Assembly (NCBI RefSeq): GCF_000876655.1
Contig: NZ_JYCN01000022.1
Location: 186,001 to 250,000, forward strand
DNA: 64,000 bases
Direction of reading: 5' to 3'
Source of the DNA: Arthrobacter sp. SPG23
GTDB taxonomy: Bacteria > Actinomycetota > Actinomycetes > Actinomycetales > Micrococcaceae
Under the pieces are notes generated by a model, which searched no databases, was not told where the DNA came from, and worked only from the letters and a program-made list of their open reading frames with translations. Made by a program: the position numbers and the translations under genes. Below, piece after piece: positions 37,639 to 46,633 of the stretch. Every line of letters starts with the position of its first letter. Position 1 is the stretch's first letter.

Positions 37639-38831
37639 GCCGCTTCGTCCTCATAACCCCCGACGTCGACTTTGACGGCCGCCTCCGCCAGGCCGTTGCC
37701 GGCGGCCTCCAAGGAGGCGTGCAGACCTTCTTCACCAGCCTGCTCCCCGCCGATCCCAACGACCTGTTCGCCCACCTGAACCAGGAACGTCCCGAGGTTC
37801 TTATCCTGGGGCCGGACGTTCCCGTGGAGGAATCGCTCAGGCTCGCCACGGTGATGAATGTCCGGTTCCCTGAGCTCAGTGTCATCCTCGCCAGCGAACC
37901 GGACCCGGACTTCATCCTGCAGGCCATGCGCGCGGGTATCCGGGACATCCTCTCCCCCGGATCCGATGCGGCGCAGATCCGGGTCCTCCTGGAACGCGCC
38001 AGCCAGCAGTTCGCCAACCGGCACCGCGTCCAGGCGCCCCCGCCGATGACGGAAACCAACAAGGGCCTGGTCATCGGCGTCTTCTCGCCCAAGGGCGGGG
38101 TGGGCAAGACCACCATCGCCACCAACATCGCCATCGGGCTGGGCAAGATCGCCCCGATGAGCGTGGTGATCGTGGACCTGGACCTGCAGTTCGGCGATGT
38201 CGCCTCCGGGCTCTACCTCGACCCGCAGCACACCGTGACGGACGCGGTGTCCCCTGCCGCGAGCCAGGACTCCCTGGTCCTCAAGGCCTTCCTGACCGTC
38301 CACCCTGGCAGCATCTACGCCCTGTGCGCTCCGCCAACGCCCGTTGATGCGGACGAGATCACTCCGGAACAGGTCAGCCGGCTGCTGGAACAGCTTTCCG
38401 AACAGTTCCAGTACGTGGTGGTGGACACCGCTCCCGGCCTTCCGGAAATCGGCCTCGCCGCCATGGAGCAGTGCACGGACGTGGTGTGGGTCAGCGGCAT
38501 GGACATCCCCAGCGTCCGCGGCCTGCGCTCCGGCCTGGACGTGCTGCGCCAGCTGGAAATCCTCCCGGAAACCCGGCACGTGGTGCTCAACATGGCCGAT
38601 TCAAAGCTGGGGCTCACCGTACAGGACCTCGAGTCGACCATCGGCGCGCCCGTGGACGTCAGCATTCCGCGGTCCCGCGCCGTGGCCCTGTCCACCAACC
38701 GCGGCATTCCCGTCCTTCAGGAGTCAGCCAAGGACCCGGCAACCAAGGGCCTGAACCAGCTCGTCAACCGGTTCAACCCGGCCTGGCGGGCCACATCGCA
38801 ACGCAAACTGCACCGAAGGGTCGTGGTCTAG
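37635..38831 (+). CDS. cpaE: CpaE/TadZ-like MinD-family ATPase (locus 2)
   Basis: Protein of 398 residues with the same two-domain plan as the copy at 30152. The N-terminal receiver-like domain has Gly at the phosphoacceptor position ('EVLILGPDVP'). The ATPase has Walker A SPKGGVGKTT at 151-160, 'VIVDLDLQFGDVASGLYLD' and 'VVVDTAPGLPEIGLAAMEQCTDVVWV'. Both copies end in 'KLHRRVVV'. The DNA of this copy is much richer in GC at third positions than the first copy, although the proteins are clearly paralogous. Confidence 0.93.
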   Translation: MSRFVLITPDVDFDGRLRQAVAGGLQGGVQTFFTSLLPADPNDLFAHLNQERPEVLILGPDVPVEESLRLATVMNVRFPELSVILASEPDPDFILQAMRAGIRDILSPGSDAAQIRVLLERASQQFANRHRVQAPPPMTETNKGLVIGVFSPKGGVGKTTIATNIAIGLGKIAPMSVVIVDLDLQFGDVASGLYLDPQHTVTDAVSPAASQDSLVLKAFLTVHPGSIYALCAPPTPVDADEITPEQVSRLLEQLSEQFQYVVVDTAPGLPEIGLAAMEQCTDVVWVSGMDIPSVRGLRSGLDVLRQLEILPETRHVVLNMADSKLGLTVQDLESTIGAPVDVSIPRSRAVALSTNRGIPVLQESAKDPATKGLNQLVNRFNPAWRATSQRKLHRRVVV

Positions 38832-40448
38832 ATGAAACTTTCAGAGCGCATTAGCGCAGTGCAGGCGAAATCGCAGCCACTGTCGCCTTCACGCACCCAA
38901 ACCGTTGCCGCGCCGTCGCCGGTTTCCCGGGCGGCTACAGCAACGCTCGAACTGGACCGCCCCGAGCTGCCCGTCCGGCAGCCCGAACCGTGGGCACCGT
39001 CAACCCCGGAAAAGCGGACGACGACGGCGGCACCGGCTGCCGCCGTCGTCGTACCGTCAGGGGGGAGCGACCACGCGGACGAGGCAAAACCGAAGGCCCA
39101 GCAGCCTGTTGACGCGTTCGCCGCCTTGAAGGAGCGGGCGGCCACGGCGTTGTTCGAACGCCTGGGTGCGCGCTTCAACGACTCGGCCATCACCGAACTG
39201 GAGCTCCGGACGTCCGCCCGGGAGGAACTCACCCGCATCATCGATGCCGAGCAGGTGCCGCTCTCATCGGAGGAACGCACGCGCCTGGTCCAGGACGTGG
39301 CCGACGACGTGCTGGGCTACGGACCGCTGCAGCGGCTGCTGGACGACCCCGCCGTCACCGAAATCATGGTCAACCGGATGGACCGGATCTATGTGGAGCG
39401 CAAGGGCCACCTGACGCTGGCGGATTCCCGGTTCAGCTCGGAAGAACACCTGCGGAAGGTGATCGAGCGCATTGTGTCCAAGGTGGGCCGCCGCATCGAC
39501 GAGTCCTCTCCCCTGGTGGACGCCCGGCTGGAGGACGGCTCCCGTGTCAACGCGGTGATCCCGCCGCTGGCTGTGGGCGGATCGTCGCTGACCATCCGGA
39601 AGTTCAGCAAGGTACCCCTCACTGTCCGCAACCTCATCGACTTTGGCACCCTGACGCCGGAAATGGCGGAGCTCCTGAACGCCTGCGTCAAAGCCAAGCT
39701 CAACATCATCGTCTCGGGCGGAACGGGAACCGGGAAGACCACGCTGCTGAATGTCCTCTCCTCCTTCCTGCCCTCTGACGAACGGATCGTCACCATCGAG
39801 GACGCCGTGGAGCTGCAGATCCAGCAGGAGCACGTGGTCCGGCTGGAGAGCCGTCCCCCCAACACCGAAGGCAAAGGCGAAGTGACCATCCGTGAACTGC
39901 TGCGCAACTCGCTGCGTATGCGCCCCGACCGCATCGTGGTGGGTGAGGTCCGCGGCGGCGAGTCACTGGACATGCTCCAGGCCATGAACACGGGCCATGA
40001 CGGATCCCTGTCCACCGTTCACTCCAACTCGCCGCGCGACGCCGTGGCACGGCTCGAAACCCTGGTGCTCATGGCCGGGATGGACCTACCGCTGCGGGCC
40101 ATCCGGGAACAGATAGCTTCGGCAGTAAACCTCATCGTCCAGATATCGCGGCTGCGGGACGGCAGCCGCCGCATCACCCACGTGACCGAGGTGCAGGGCA
40201 TGGAAGGCGACATCGTCACCCTGCAGGACGCGTTCGTCTTCGACTACTCCGCCGGCGTCGACGCCCAGGGCCGCTTCCTGGGACGTCCTGTGGCCACGGG
40301 GATCCGGCCGCGCTTCATCGACCGCTTCGAGGACCTGGGAATCCATGTCTCCCCCGCTGTCTTCGCCACGCCCGGCGGCCCGGCCGGCCATCCCGGTCCC
40401 GGCGGCCATCCCGGTCCCGCTGGCCCCGCCGGCCAGGGAATGGCGTAG
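38832..40448 (+). CDS. cpaF: CpaF/TadA secretion ATPase (locus 2)
   Basis: ATPase of 538 residues whose ATG follows the cpaE2 stop directly. A Pro/Ala-rich N-terminal region of about 95 residues precedes the core. Walker A GGTGTGKTT is at about 296-304, with 'IVTIEDAVELQIQQEHVVRL', Walker B 'RPDRIVVGEVRGGESLDMLQ' and His box 'GHDGSLSTVHSNSP'. The last 25 residues are a Pro/Gly/His repeat ('GHPGPGGHPGPAGPAGQG') absent from the locus-1 copy. The repetitive end overlaps no other gene. Confidence 0.95.
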   Translation: MKLSERISAVQAKSQPLSPSRTQTVAAPSPVSRAATATLELDRPELPVRQPEPWAPSTPEKRTTTAAPAAAVVVPSGGSDHADEAKPKAQQPVDAFAALKERAATALFERLGARFNDSAITELELRTSAREELTRIIDAEQVPLSSEERTRLVQDVADDVLGYGPLQRLLDDPAVTEIMVNRMDRIYVERKGHLTLADSRFSSEEHLRKVIERIVSKVGRRIDESSPLVDARLEDGSRVNAVIPPLAVGGSSLTIRKFSKVPLTVRNLIDFGTLTPEMAELLNACVKAKLNIIVSGGTGTGKTTLLNVLSSFLPSDERIVTIEDAVELQIQQEHVVRLESRPPNTEGKGEVTIRELLRNSLRMRPDRIVVGEVRGGESLDMLQAMNTGHDGSLSTVHSNSPRDAVARLETLVLMAGMDLPLRAIREQIASAVNLIVQISRLRDGSRRITHVTEVQGMEGDIVTLQDAFVFDYSAGVDAQGRFLGRPVATGIRPRFIDRFEDLGIHVSPAVFATPGGPAGHPGPGGHPGPAGPAGQGMA

Positions 40449-40458
40449 GGACGCCGGG

Positions 40459-41391
40459 ATGCTCATAATCGTCGGAGCCGCGCTCCTCTTCCTGGCACCG
40501 CTTCTTCTGGGTGTGGCAATGCTGATACCCGGTGCTCCGGAGATCGCCCTCAGCCGCCGTCGTCCCTATGACTCCGACCCGCCGTCACGGCTGACGCGCC
40601 TGGCAAACATCACTGTCGGAGCCCTGGACCGCTTCCTGGCAGCCAGGAACCTTCGCCTCTACAACCGGGAGTCCTTGGAAACTGCGGGCGTCCGGCTCAG
40701 CCAGGCCGAGTTCATCGTTTTGGTCATCGCCGGTGCCATCGTGGGCTCTCTGGTGGGCCTGGTGATCGGCTTGCCTGTGGTCTCGGTCCTCCTTGTCATC
40801 CTGGCGCCGTTCGTGGGGCACATGGTGCTGGGCTTCCTCGCCGGCAAGCGGCGTGCCAGGTTCGACCAGCAGCTCGGCGACACCCTCCAGCTCCTCGCCG
40901 GCGGCCTGCGGGCCGGGCACAGCATCCTCCGGGCCATCGATGCCGCCGCCGCCGAGTCCCAAAGCCCCACCGCCGAGGAGATGCGCCGGGTGATCACGGA
41001 GACCAGCCTGGGCCGCGACCTGCTGGCTTCACTAACGGACACCTCGGAGCGCATGAAGAACGACGACTTCGTCTGGATCGCGCAGGCCATCCAGATCAAC
41101 CGCGAGGTGGGCGGCAACCTGGCTGAGGTCCTGGACCAGGTCAATGAAACGATCCGTGAGCGGTCCGAAATCAAGGGCCACATCAAGGCGCTGGCGGCGG
41201 AGGGCAAATTCTCCGCCTACATCCTGATCGCCATGCCCATCGGCATCGTACTGATGCTCATGGCGGTGAACCCCGGCTACATGGACGCGATGTTCACGCA
41301 TCCGCTGGGGTGGGCCATGATCGCGGCGTCGGTGGTTTTCATGACCATCGGCAGCCTGTGGATGCGCAAAATCATCGATCTGAAGTTCTGA
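40459..41391 (+). CDS. tadB: TadB-like inner-membrane platform protein (locus 2)
   Basis: About 310 residues from ATG 40459, which has AGGGA upstream and begins with a membrane helix as in the locus-1 protein. The longer frame to 40345 overlaps the repetitive end of cpaF2 and is rejected. The T2SSF domain shows 'LAGGLRAGHSILRAIDAAA', 'FVWIAQAIQINREVGGNLAEVLDQV' and 'IRERSEIKGHIKALAAEGKFSA'. Two membrane helices end the protein. It forms the pilus platform together with TadC2. Confidence 0.93.
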   Translation: MLIIVGAALLFLAPLLLGVAMLIPGAPEIALSRRRPYDSDPPSRLTRLANITVGALDRFLAARNLRLYNRESLETAGVRLSQAEFIVLVIAGAIVGSLVGLVIGLPVVSVLLVILAPFVGHMVLGFLAGKRRARFDQQLGDTLQLLAGGLRAGHSILRAIDAAAAESQSPTAEEMRRVITETSLGRDLLASLTDTSERMKNDDFVWIAQAIQINREVGGNLAEVLDQVNETIRERSEIKGHIKALAAEGKFSAYILIAMPIGIVLMLMAVNPGYMDAMFTHPLGWAMIAASVVFMTIGSLWMRKIIDLKF

Positions 41392-41399
41392 GGCCCCCG

Positions 41400-42284
41400 A
41401 TGAATCCCGTGGTGCTGTCCTCGCTCCTCCTGGTAAGCCTCCCCATCGGCTACCTGGCATGGTCCGTCCTGTCCGTGGACCGCAAGGCCCGGACGGCAAC
41501 GGTGGCTATCCTGACCCGCGGCAGGAGGGCGTCGGAACTCCCTGAAAAGACACCGGGACGATTCCTCGGCAGGATCGGCTACGGCCTGACCCCCGCCGCT
41601 TACGTCCGGAAACTCGACCGGCTGCTCTCCCTGGCCGGCCGGCCTGCAGCGTGGCCGCTGGGTCGCATCCTCGCGGCCAAACCCGTCCTCGGGCTGGTGG
41701 GCGCGTCCCTTTTCATCCTCATCAGCATGAGCAGCCCCAAACCGATCATCAAGTTGGCCGGGCTGTTCCTGCTCTTCCTGGGCTACTTCATCCCCGATCT
41801 GCTCCTCTACAGCAAGGGCATGGAGCGGCAGAAAGCCATGCAGCTGGAACTCGCCAACACCCTGGACCAGATGCTCATTTCAGTGGAAGCGGGCCTCGGC
41901 TTCGAGGGTGCCATGGCCCGTGCCGGGGAAAACGGCAAAGGGCCGCTGGCCGAAGAAATCATCCGCACCCTGCAGGACATGCAGGTGGGACGCAGCCGCC
42001 GGGAGTCGTACGTGGCGCTTGCCGAACGCACCAACATCCCGGAGCTGCGCAGCTTCGTCCAGGCGATTGTCCAGGCTGACACCTACGGCATCGCCATCAG
42101 CCGGGTCCTCCGGATTCAGGCCAAAGTGATGCGGGTGAAGCGACGGCAGCGTGCTGAGGAAAAGGCCATGAAGCTGCCGGTGATGATCCTCTTCCCTCTC
42201 CTGTTCTTCATCTTTCCCGTGCTGTTCATCGCAATTCTCGGCCCGGCCGTCATCAACACGGTTGTCACATTCAGCGGCCAGTAA
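41400..42284 (+). CDS. tadC: TadC-like inner-membrane platform protein (locus 2)
   Basis: About 294 residues from ATG 41400, 8 bases after tadB2; the longer frame to 41310 lies inside tadB2. N-terminal helix 'VVLSSLLLVSLPIGYLAWSV', two central helices and a C-terminal helix frame the T2SSF domain 'LANTLDQMLISVEAGLGFEGAM'. 'VQAIVQADTYGIAISRVLRIQA' matches the locus-1 copy. It is the last gene of Tad locus 2. Confidence 0.93.
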   Translation: MNPVVLSSLLLVSLPIGYLAWSVLSVDRKARTATVAILTRGRRASELPEKTPGRFLGRIGYGLTPAAYVRKLDRLLSLAGRPAAWPLGRILAAKPVLGLVGASLFILISMSSPKPIIKLAGLFLLFLGYFIPDLLLYSKGMERQKAMQLELANTLDQMLISVEAGLGFEGAMARAGENGKGPLAEEIIRTLQDMQVGRSRRESYVALAERTNIPELRSFVQAIVQADTYGIAISRVLRIQAKVMRVKRRQRAEEKAMKLPVMILFPLLFFIFPVLFIAILGPAVINTVVTFSGQ

Positions 42285-42392
42285 GGTACGCAGGTGGCCC
42301 CTGTCACCCCCTGTAAACCCAAGAGACTCAAGGTTTCCACAAGATCTGCCGAAGTCCAGTGAATTGACAGAATCAGGAAGTAGCGTTGTCAT

Positions 42393-42851
42393 ATGTCCAG
42401 TTCAGGCAGTTACACCGAAGGCGAGGGTGCGGACCAAATCCCAGCCCTGCCCTCGGCCGCAGCTGCCCCGGGCACTGACGCCGGTGTGGCTTTTGAGGAA
42501 ATCCCGCTTGTGGACCTCCTGGTGCTGCAGGACCTCGAGAGCCAGCTGGCCCAGCCGGCCGTCGCAAGGAAGTTCGCCTTGGACTATATCGAGATCTGGG
42601 AACAGCGATTTCTCAACCTGACGAACGCGATCTCCGGCCAGGACCGCACCACTGCCCTGGACGCCGCCATCAGCCTGAAGATCGGCTCGGCGATGGTAGG
42701 CGGCCTGCGCCTCGCCCGCCTGGCGGAAGACATCGAGAGCATGATCCGTTCGGGCTGCTGGGACAAAGGCCAGTCAATGCTGGCATGCGTCTCCGACCTT
42801 GGCCACGAAACGGTTGCCCAGCTCCGCCTCAGCTACCTGCCGGCGGGCTAA
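42393..42851 (+). CDS. HPt-like protein lacking the phosphoacceptor histidine
   Basis: Protein of 152 residues with AGGAAG upstream of the ATG. After an acidic/Ala-rich start of about 35 residues it is predicted helical. The segment 'ALDAAISLKIGSAMVGGLRLARLAEDIE' (about 88-115, given in part) has the pattern of a histidine phosphotransfer domain (xxHxLKGxxxxxG), but the His position is Ile93. A degenerate HPt could act as a scaffold or anti-regulator instead of a phosphorelay. It lies 108 bases after tadC2 on the same strand and is convergent with a response regulator, so a link to pilus control is possible but unproven. Confidence 0.75.
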   Translation: MSSSGSYTEGEGADQIPALPSAAAAPGTDAGVAFEEIPLVDLLVLQDLESQLAQPAVARKFALDYIEIWEQRFLNLTNAISGQDRTTALDAAISLKIGSAMVGGLRLARLAEDIESMIRSGCWDKGQSMLACVSDLGHETVAQLRLSYLPAG

Positions 42852-42903
42852 GCCACCGGCGGCCCGCCCGGCGACGCCGCGTGCAACGCTGCGAGCGGTC
42901 CCC

Positions 42904-43674
42904 CTAGAGCTTGCCGGCACCGAGCCGGTACCCGACTCCCCGGACCGTCTGCAGCAACTGCGGTGAGTGCGTGTCCTCGTGCAGCTTCTTCCGGAGGTTC
43001 CCGATGTGCACTTCCACGGCACGCTCGTCAGCCTCGCTGATATACGTGTTGTCCTGGTAGTAGTCCCCCCGCACCACCTTCACCAGGTCCGCCCGGGTGC
43101 ACACTGCGCCGCCGGCCCGGAGGAGTTCCTCCAGCAGGACAAACTCGCTGCGGGTCAGCTCCAGTTCCTTGCCCGCCAGTTCGGCGGATCTGGTCCGCGG
43201 GCTGAGCCTCAGGTCCCTGTGCTCCAGAACGTCCCGGGATCCTGCTCCCGTGTCTGCAGGCGGTACAGGCTTCGCGGCCGGCGCCTGCCTCGGGGCGTCG
43301 CCGTGCCGGGGGCGCCGCATCATGGCCGCCACCCTGGCCCGGAGCTCCAGCGGACGGAACGGCTTGGTGATGTAATCGTCCGCGCCTGAGTGCAGTGCGG
43401 TCAGCATGTCGGGCTCCTCGGTCCGCCCGGTCAGCATCACCACGTAGGCATCGCTGAACTGCCTAATGCGTCGCAGCACCTCGTAACCGTCTATGTCCGG
43501 CAGACCAACATCCAAAGTGACAACATTCGCCCGCTGTTGCCGGACCAATTCCACGCCTTCGCGGCCGTCTGAGGCGCTATGCACCTCAAAACCCGCCTGA
43601 ATGAAGACCGATTCCAACAAGTTACGTATGTCCTTGTCATCCTCGACAACCACAGCTACTCCCAGATCGCTCAT
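42904..43674 (-). CDS. OmpR/PhoB-family response regulator
   Basis: Protein of 256 residues from ATG 43674; the longer frame to 43722 is unlikely. The receiver domain (1-118) has the acidic pair D12/D13, phosphoacceptor D55 (VVTLDVGLPD), T82 and K104 (TKPF), so it should be phosphorylatable. A Pro/Ala-rich linker (about 120-145) leads to a winged-helix DNA-binding domain with 'LELTRSEFVLLEELLRAGG', 'ADERAVEVHIGNLRKKL' and the end 'VRGVGYRLG'. No histidine kinase lies beside it. Its targets may be the adjacent Tad genes. It is convergent with the HPt-like gene. Confidence 0.93.
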   Translation of the reverse strand: MSDLGVAVVVEDDKDIRNLLESVFIQAGFEVHSASDGREGVELVRQQRANVVTLDVGLPDIDGYEVLRRIRQFSDAYVVMLTGRTEEPDMLTALHSGADDYITKPFRPLELRARVAAMMRRPRHGDAPRQAPAAKPVPPADTGAGSRDVLEHRDLRLSPRTRSAELAGKELELTRSEFVLLEELLRAGGAVCTRADLVKVVRGDYYQDNTYISEADERAVEVHIGNLRKKLHEDTHSPQLLQTVRGVGYRLGAGKL

Positions 43675-43885
43675 GGCCAAACCCCATACATCCCCAGAGA
43701 CCCCATGCAGGCATCTGCCCATCGCACATGCCTGTTACACCCCCCGAGGGACTACGCTACAAGAAATCTCGCTTTTAGTGGGCTGTTTTTGCGGGGTAAA
43801 TTCCTAAATGTCAATTGGCGTGACTTTCCCGTTAACTTTGTCTGCCAGGAATGGGCCGGGCGCTTTATGCGCAGCCCATTGGTAG

Positions 43886-44776
43886 CTATTTACGGAGCGC
43901 CCTGGTCAGTTCAGCCCGGGCCAGCAATTCGCTGTCCGAGGGGTACGCAACTTCCTCGAGCACCAACGGATGCGGAGCGGACAGCACCGATTTCGCGTCG
44001 CGCTTCTGCTGGAGCAGCCGCTCGTATAACCACCCGGGTTTCTCCGCCCCGGAACCGACATAAAGGGCAGAGCCCACCAGCGCCCGCACCATGTTGTGGC
44101 AGAACGCGTCAGCCTGCACGGTGGCGACTATGACCCCGTCGCTCCCCCGAGCGAACTCAAACCTTTGCAGCTCCCGGATGGTGGTGGAGCCTTCCCGGGG
44201 TTTGCAGTAGGAACGGAAGTTCTGCAGCCCCAGCAGCTTGGACGCGCCCTCGTTCAACAGCGACACATCGAGCTGCTCCTTGTGCCACAGCGTGGAATAC
44301 CTGCCCAACGGATCCCACAGCGCCGGACCGTCCGCGATGCGGTAGCTGTACCGGCGCCACAGTGCCGAGAACCGCGCGTCGAAACCCTCCGGAGCCACGG
44401 TGACGCTGTGCACTTCGATCGCGCCGGTGAGGTCGCCCAGCCCCCTGCTCAGCGCCCCGCGGAGGCGCCGCAGTAGCGCGACGGCGGGATCCAGTTCAGC
44501 GCCGCGGTTCAGTCCCTGCCACTCCTCTTCGGTGAGGTCCAGGTGGACCACCTGTCCGCGGGCGTGCACGCCGGCGTCGGTGCGGCCCGCGACAGTCACG
44601 CGCACTTTGCGGCGGATCAGGAGTGCAAGAGCGCTCTCCAGGACGCCCTGGACCGTCAGCATGCCGGGCTGAACTGCCCACCCGCTGAAGGGTCCGCCGT
44701 CGTACGCCAAATCCAAACGGATACGCAAAAACCCGCCGCCCCCCAAAACGGGGGCAGCGGGTTTCTGGTGGTTCAT
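43886..44776 (-). CDS. truA: tRNA pseudouridine(38-40) synthase
   Basis: Modifies U38-40 in the anticodon arm. From ATG 44776 the protein has 296 residues; the frame upstream to 44971 is only an out-of-frame reading of the rplQ tail, giving an artificial Leu/Arg/Lys/Pro repeat. The catalytic Asp lies in 'AGRTDAGVHARGQV'. 'LDLAYDGGPFSGWAVQPG', 'FDARFSALWRRYSYRI' and 'FCHNMVRALVGSALYVG' are family blocks. It lies 31 bases after rplQ in the standard alpha-operon order. A terminator-like hairpin covers codons 4-17. Confidence 0.96.
   Translation of the reverse strand: MNHQKPAAPVLGGGGFLRIRLDLAYDGGPFSGWAVQPGMLTVQGVLESALALLIRRKVRVTVAGRTDAGVHARGQVVHLDLTEEEWQGLNRGAELDPAVALLRRLRGALSRGLGDLTGAIEVHSVTVAPEGFDARFSALWRRYSYRIADGPALWDPLGRYSTLWHKEQLDVSLLNEGASKLLGLQNFRSYCKPREGSTTIRELQRFEFARGSDGVIVATVQADAFCHNMVRALVGSALYVGSGAEKPGWLYERLLQQKRDAKSVLSAPHPLVLEEVAYPSDSELLARAELTRALRK
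44726..44764 (-). terminator. Terminator-like hairpin inside the truA 5' coding region
   Basis: Read on the minus strand: aaacccgctgcccc, a short loop, gggggcggcgggttt and then TTTTTG. The stem is about 14 pairs with one wobble and carries a U-tract, so it qualifies as a rho-independent terminator. It begins 12 bases into truA and lies downstream of rplQ. It may cut transcription at the end of the alpha operon and attenuate truA. Confidence 0.75.
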
Positions 44777-44807
44777 AGACTTAAGTCTAAGCCAAGGATT
44801 TAGCGAA

Positions 44808-45413
44808 TTACTTCGCGTCCTTTTCCTCAGCAGCAGACTTTTCAGCAGCTTCCTCAGCGGCCGGGGCCTCTTCGGTTTCAGCAGCCTCGGCCTTGGGGGC
44901 CTCGGCAGCTTCGGCTTCCGGAGCAGCTTCGGTCTCAGCGACCTCAGCCTCGGCGGGAGCTTCTTCTGCAACAGGAGCAGCAGCGGCTTCCTTCTTGTCG
45001 GCGTCGCGCTTGGCAGCGGACGTAGCCTCGGCTACGACGGCCTGCTTGGCGGAAACCGGCTCGAGGACCAGTTCGATGACAGCCATGGGAGCGTTGTCGC
45101 CCTTGCGGTTGCCGATCTTGGTGATGCGGGTGTAGCCGCCATCGCGGTTCTCCACTGCCTGTGCAATGTCGGTGAACAGCTCGTGGACGACGCCCTTGTT
45201 GCTGATCAGGCCGAGTACACGACGGCGGGAAGCGAGGTCGCCGCGCTTGGCGAAGGTCACCAGACGCTCTGCGTACGGCTTCAGGCGCTTGGCCTTGGTC
45301 ACCGTGGTGGTGATCCGCTTGTGCTCGAACAGTGCTGCTGCCAGGTTCGCGAGCATAAGACGCTCGTGAGCCGGGCCGCCTCCGAGGCGCGGACCCTTAG
45401 TGGGGGTAGGCAT
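44808..45413 (-). CDS. rplQ: 50S ribosomal protein L17 with Ala/Glu-rich tail
   Basis: Protein of 201 residues; the L17 core occupies about residues 1-120 ('[30 protein letters not shown]' in part, then '[21 protein letters not shown]' and '[24 protein letters not shown]'). The last 75 residues are an Ala/Glu/Pro low-complexity extension ('[20 protein letters not shown]'), which is common in Micrococcaceae and probably disordered. It follows rpoA by 77 bases. Confidence 0.97.
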   Translation of the reverse strand: MPTPTKGPRLGGGPAHERLMLANLAAALFEHKRITTTVTKAKRLKPYAERLVTFAKRGDLASRRRVLGLISNKGVVHELFTDIAQAVENRDGGYTRITKIGNRKGDNAPMAVIELVLEPVSAKQAVVAEATSAAKRDADKKEAAAAPVAEEAPAEAEVAETEAAPEAEAAEAPKAEAAETEEAPAAEEAAEKSAAEEKDAK

Positions 45414-45490
45414 AATTGTTTCTCCTCATATGGAAGCCGGTGGGCTGCGCACAACGTGGTGCATCCAGCCAGCCGGCCAAGATCTGCTTG

Positions 45491-46501
45491 TTAGAGCTCG
45501 TCGTCGCTGAACGCGGCGTCGTCCTCTTCGATGGCTGCGGCGCGTGCTGCCAGGTCGAAACCGGGAGGCGAGTCCTTGAGGGACAGACCCAGTTCAACCA
45601 GCTTGGCCTTGACCTCGTCGATGGACTTCGCACCGAAGTTACGGATGTCCATCAGGTCGGCCTCGGAGCGGGCAACGAGTTCACCCACGGTGTGGATGCC
45701 CTCACGCTTGAGGCAGTTGTAGGAACGGACGGTGAGGTCCAGATCCTCGATCGGCAGGGCCATGTCAGCTGCCAGGGCAGCGTCAGTCGGCGACGGGCCA
45801 ATCTCGATACCTTCAGCTGCGGTGTTCAGCTCGCGGGCCAGACCGAACAGTTCCACCAGGGTGGTGCCTGCGGAAGCAACGGCATCGCGCGGGGCGATGG
45901 CCTGCTTGGTCTCGACGTCGACAATCAGCTTGTCGAAGTCAGTGCGCTGCTCAACACGGGTGGCTTCCACGCGGAAAGTAACCTTCAGCACCGGCGAGTA
46001 GATCGAGTCGACCGGGATACGGCCGATCTCGGAATCGCCGGACTTGTTCTGAGCTGCCGAAACGTAGCCGCGGCCGCGCTCGATGGTCAGTTCGAGTTCG
46101 AACTTGCCCTTCGAGTTCAGCGTGGCAATGTGCAGATCCGGGTTGTGGAATTCGACGCCGGCCGGCGGAGCGATGTCCGCGGCGGTGACGACTCCCGGGC
46201 CCTGCTTGCGCAGGTAAGCAACAACCGGCTCGTCGTGCTCGGAGGAAACCGACAGGTTCTTGATGTTCAGGATGATCTCGGTGACATCTTCCTTGACACC
46301 CGGAACCGTGGTGAACTCGTGCAGCACGCCATCGATCCGGATGCTGGTTACAGCAGCGCCCGGGATGGAGGAGAGCAGGGTACGGCGGAGGGAGTTTCCG
46401 AGAGTGTATCCAAAGCCCGGCTCCAGCGGTTCAATGATGAAACGGGAGCGGTTTTCGGAGACGACCTCTTCAGAGAGGGTGGGGCGCTGTGCAATGAGCA
46501 C
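45491..46501 (-). CDS. rpoA: DNA-directed RNA polymerase subunit alpha
   Basis: Protein of 336 residues from GTG 46501. The N-terminal assembly domain shows '[31 protein letters not shown]' (read in part, about 21-51), needed for beta/beta' binding. A flexible linker leads to the C-terminal domain '[23 protein letters not shown]' and '[16 protein letters not shown]', which contacts UP elements and activators. An acidic tail '[14 protein letters not shown]' ends the protein. It is flanked by rpsK and rplQ as usual. Confidence 0.98.
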   Translation of the reverse strand: MLIAQRPTLSEEVVSENRSRFIIEPLEPGFGYTLGNSLRRTLLSSIPGAAVTSIRIDGVLHEFTTVPGVKEDVTEIILNIKNLSVSSEHDEPVVAYLRKQGPGVVTAADIAPPAGVEFHNPDLHIATLNSKGKFELELTIERGRGYVSAAQNKSGDSEIGRIPVDSIYSPVLKVTFRVEATRVEQRTDFDKLIVDVETKQAIAPRDAVASAGTTLVELFGLARELNTAAEGIEIGPSPTDAALAADMALPIEDLDLTVRSYNCLKREGIHTVGELVARSEADLMDIRNFGAKSIDEVKAKLVELGLSLKDSPPGFDLAARAAAIEEDDAAFSDDEL

Positions 46502-46633
46502 TTAGGTTTCCTTTCGGCGAGCATCCGCTATATGACGCAACACAGGTGGTGGAAATTCGGTCTGAAGACTTAACGCGGCTGGGCCTGCCCGGACCCGTGA
46601 AGGTCCGGGCAAGCTGCAGCTGCTGGAAACGTC

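Noticed and set aside
42364-42392. TTGACA box with a 17-base spacer upstream of the HPt-like gene
   Set aside because: The matching -10 would be tgtcat touching the ATG, putting the transcript start inside the gene; no good promoter results.
44777-44971. Leu/Arg/Lys/Pro-repeat extension in front of truA
   Set aside because: It is the rplQ Ala/Glu tail read in another frame; the truA family N-terminus begins just after ATG 44776.
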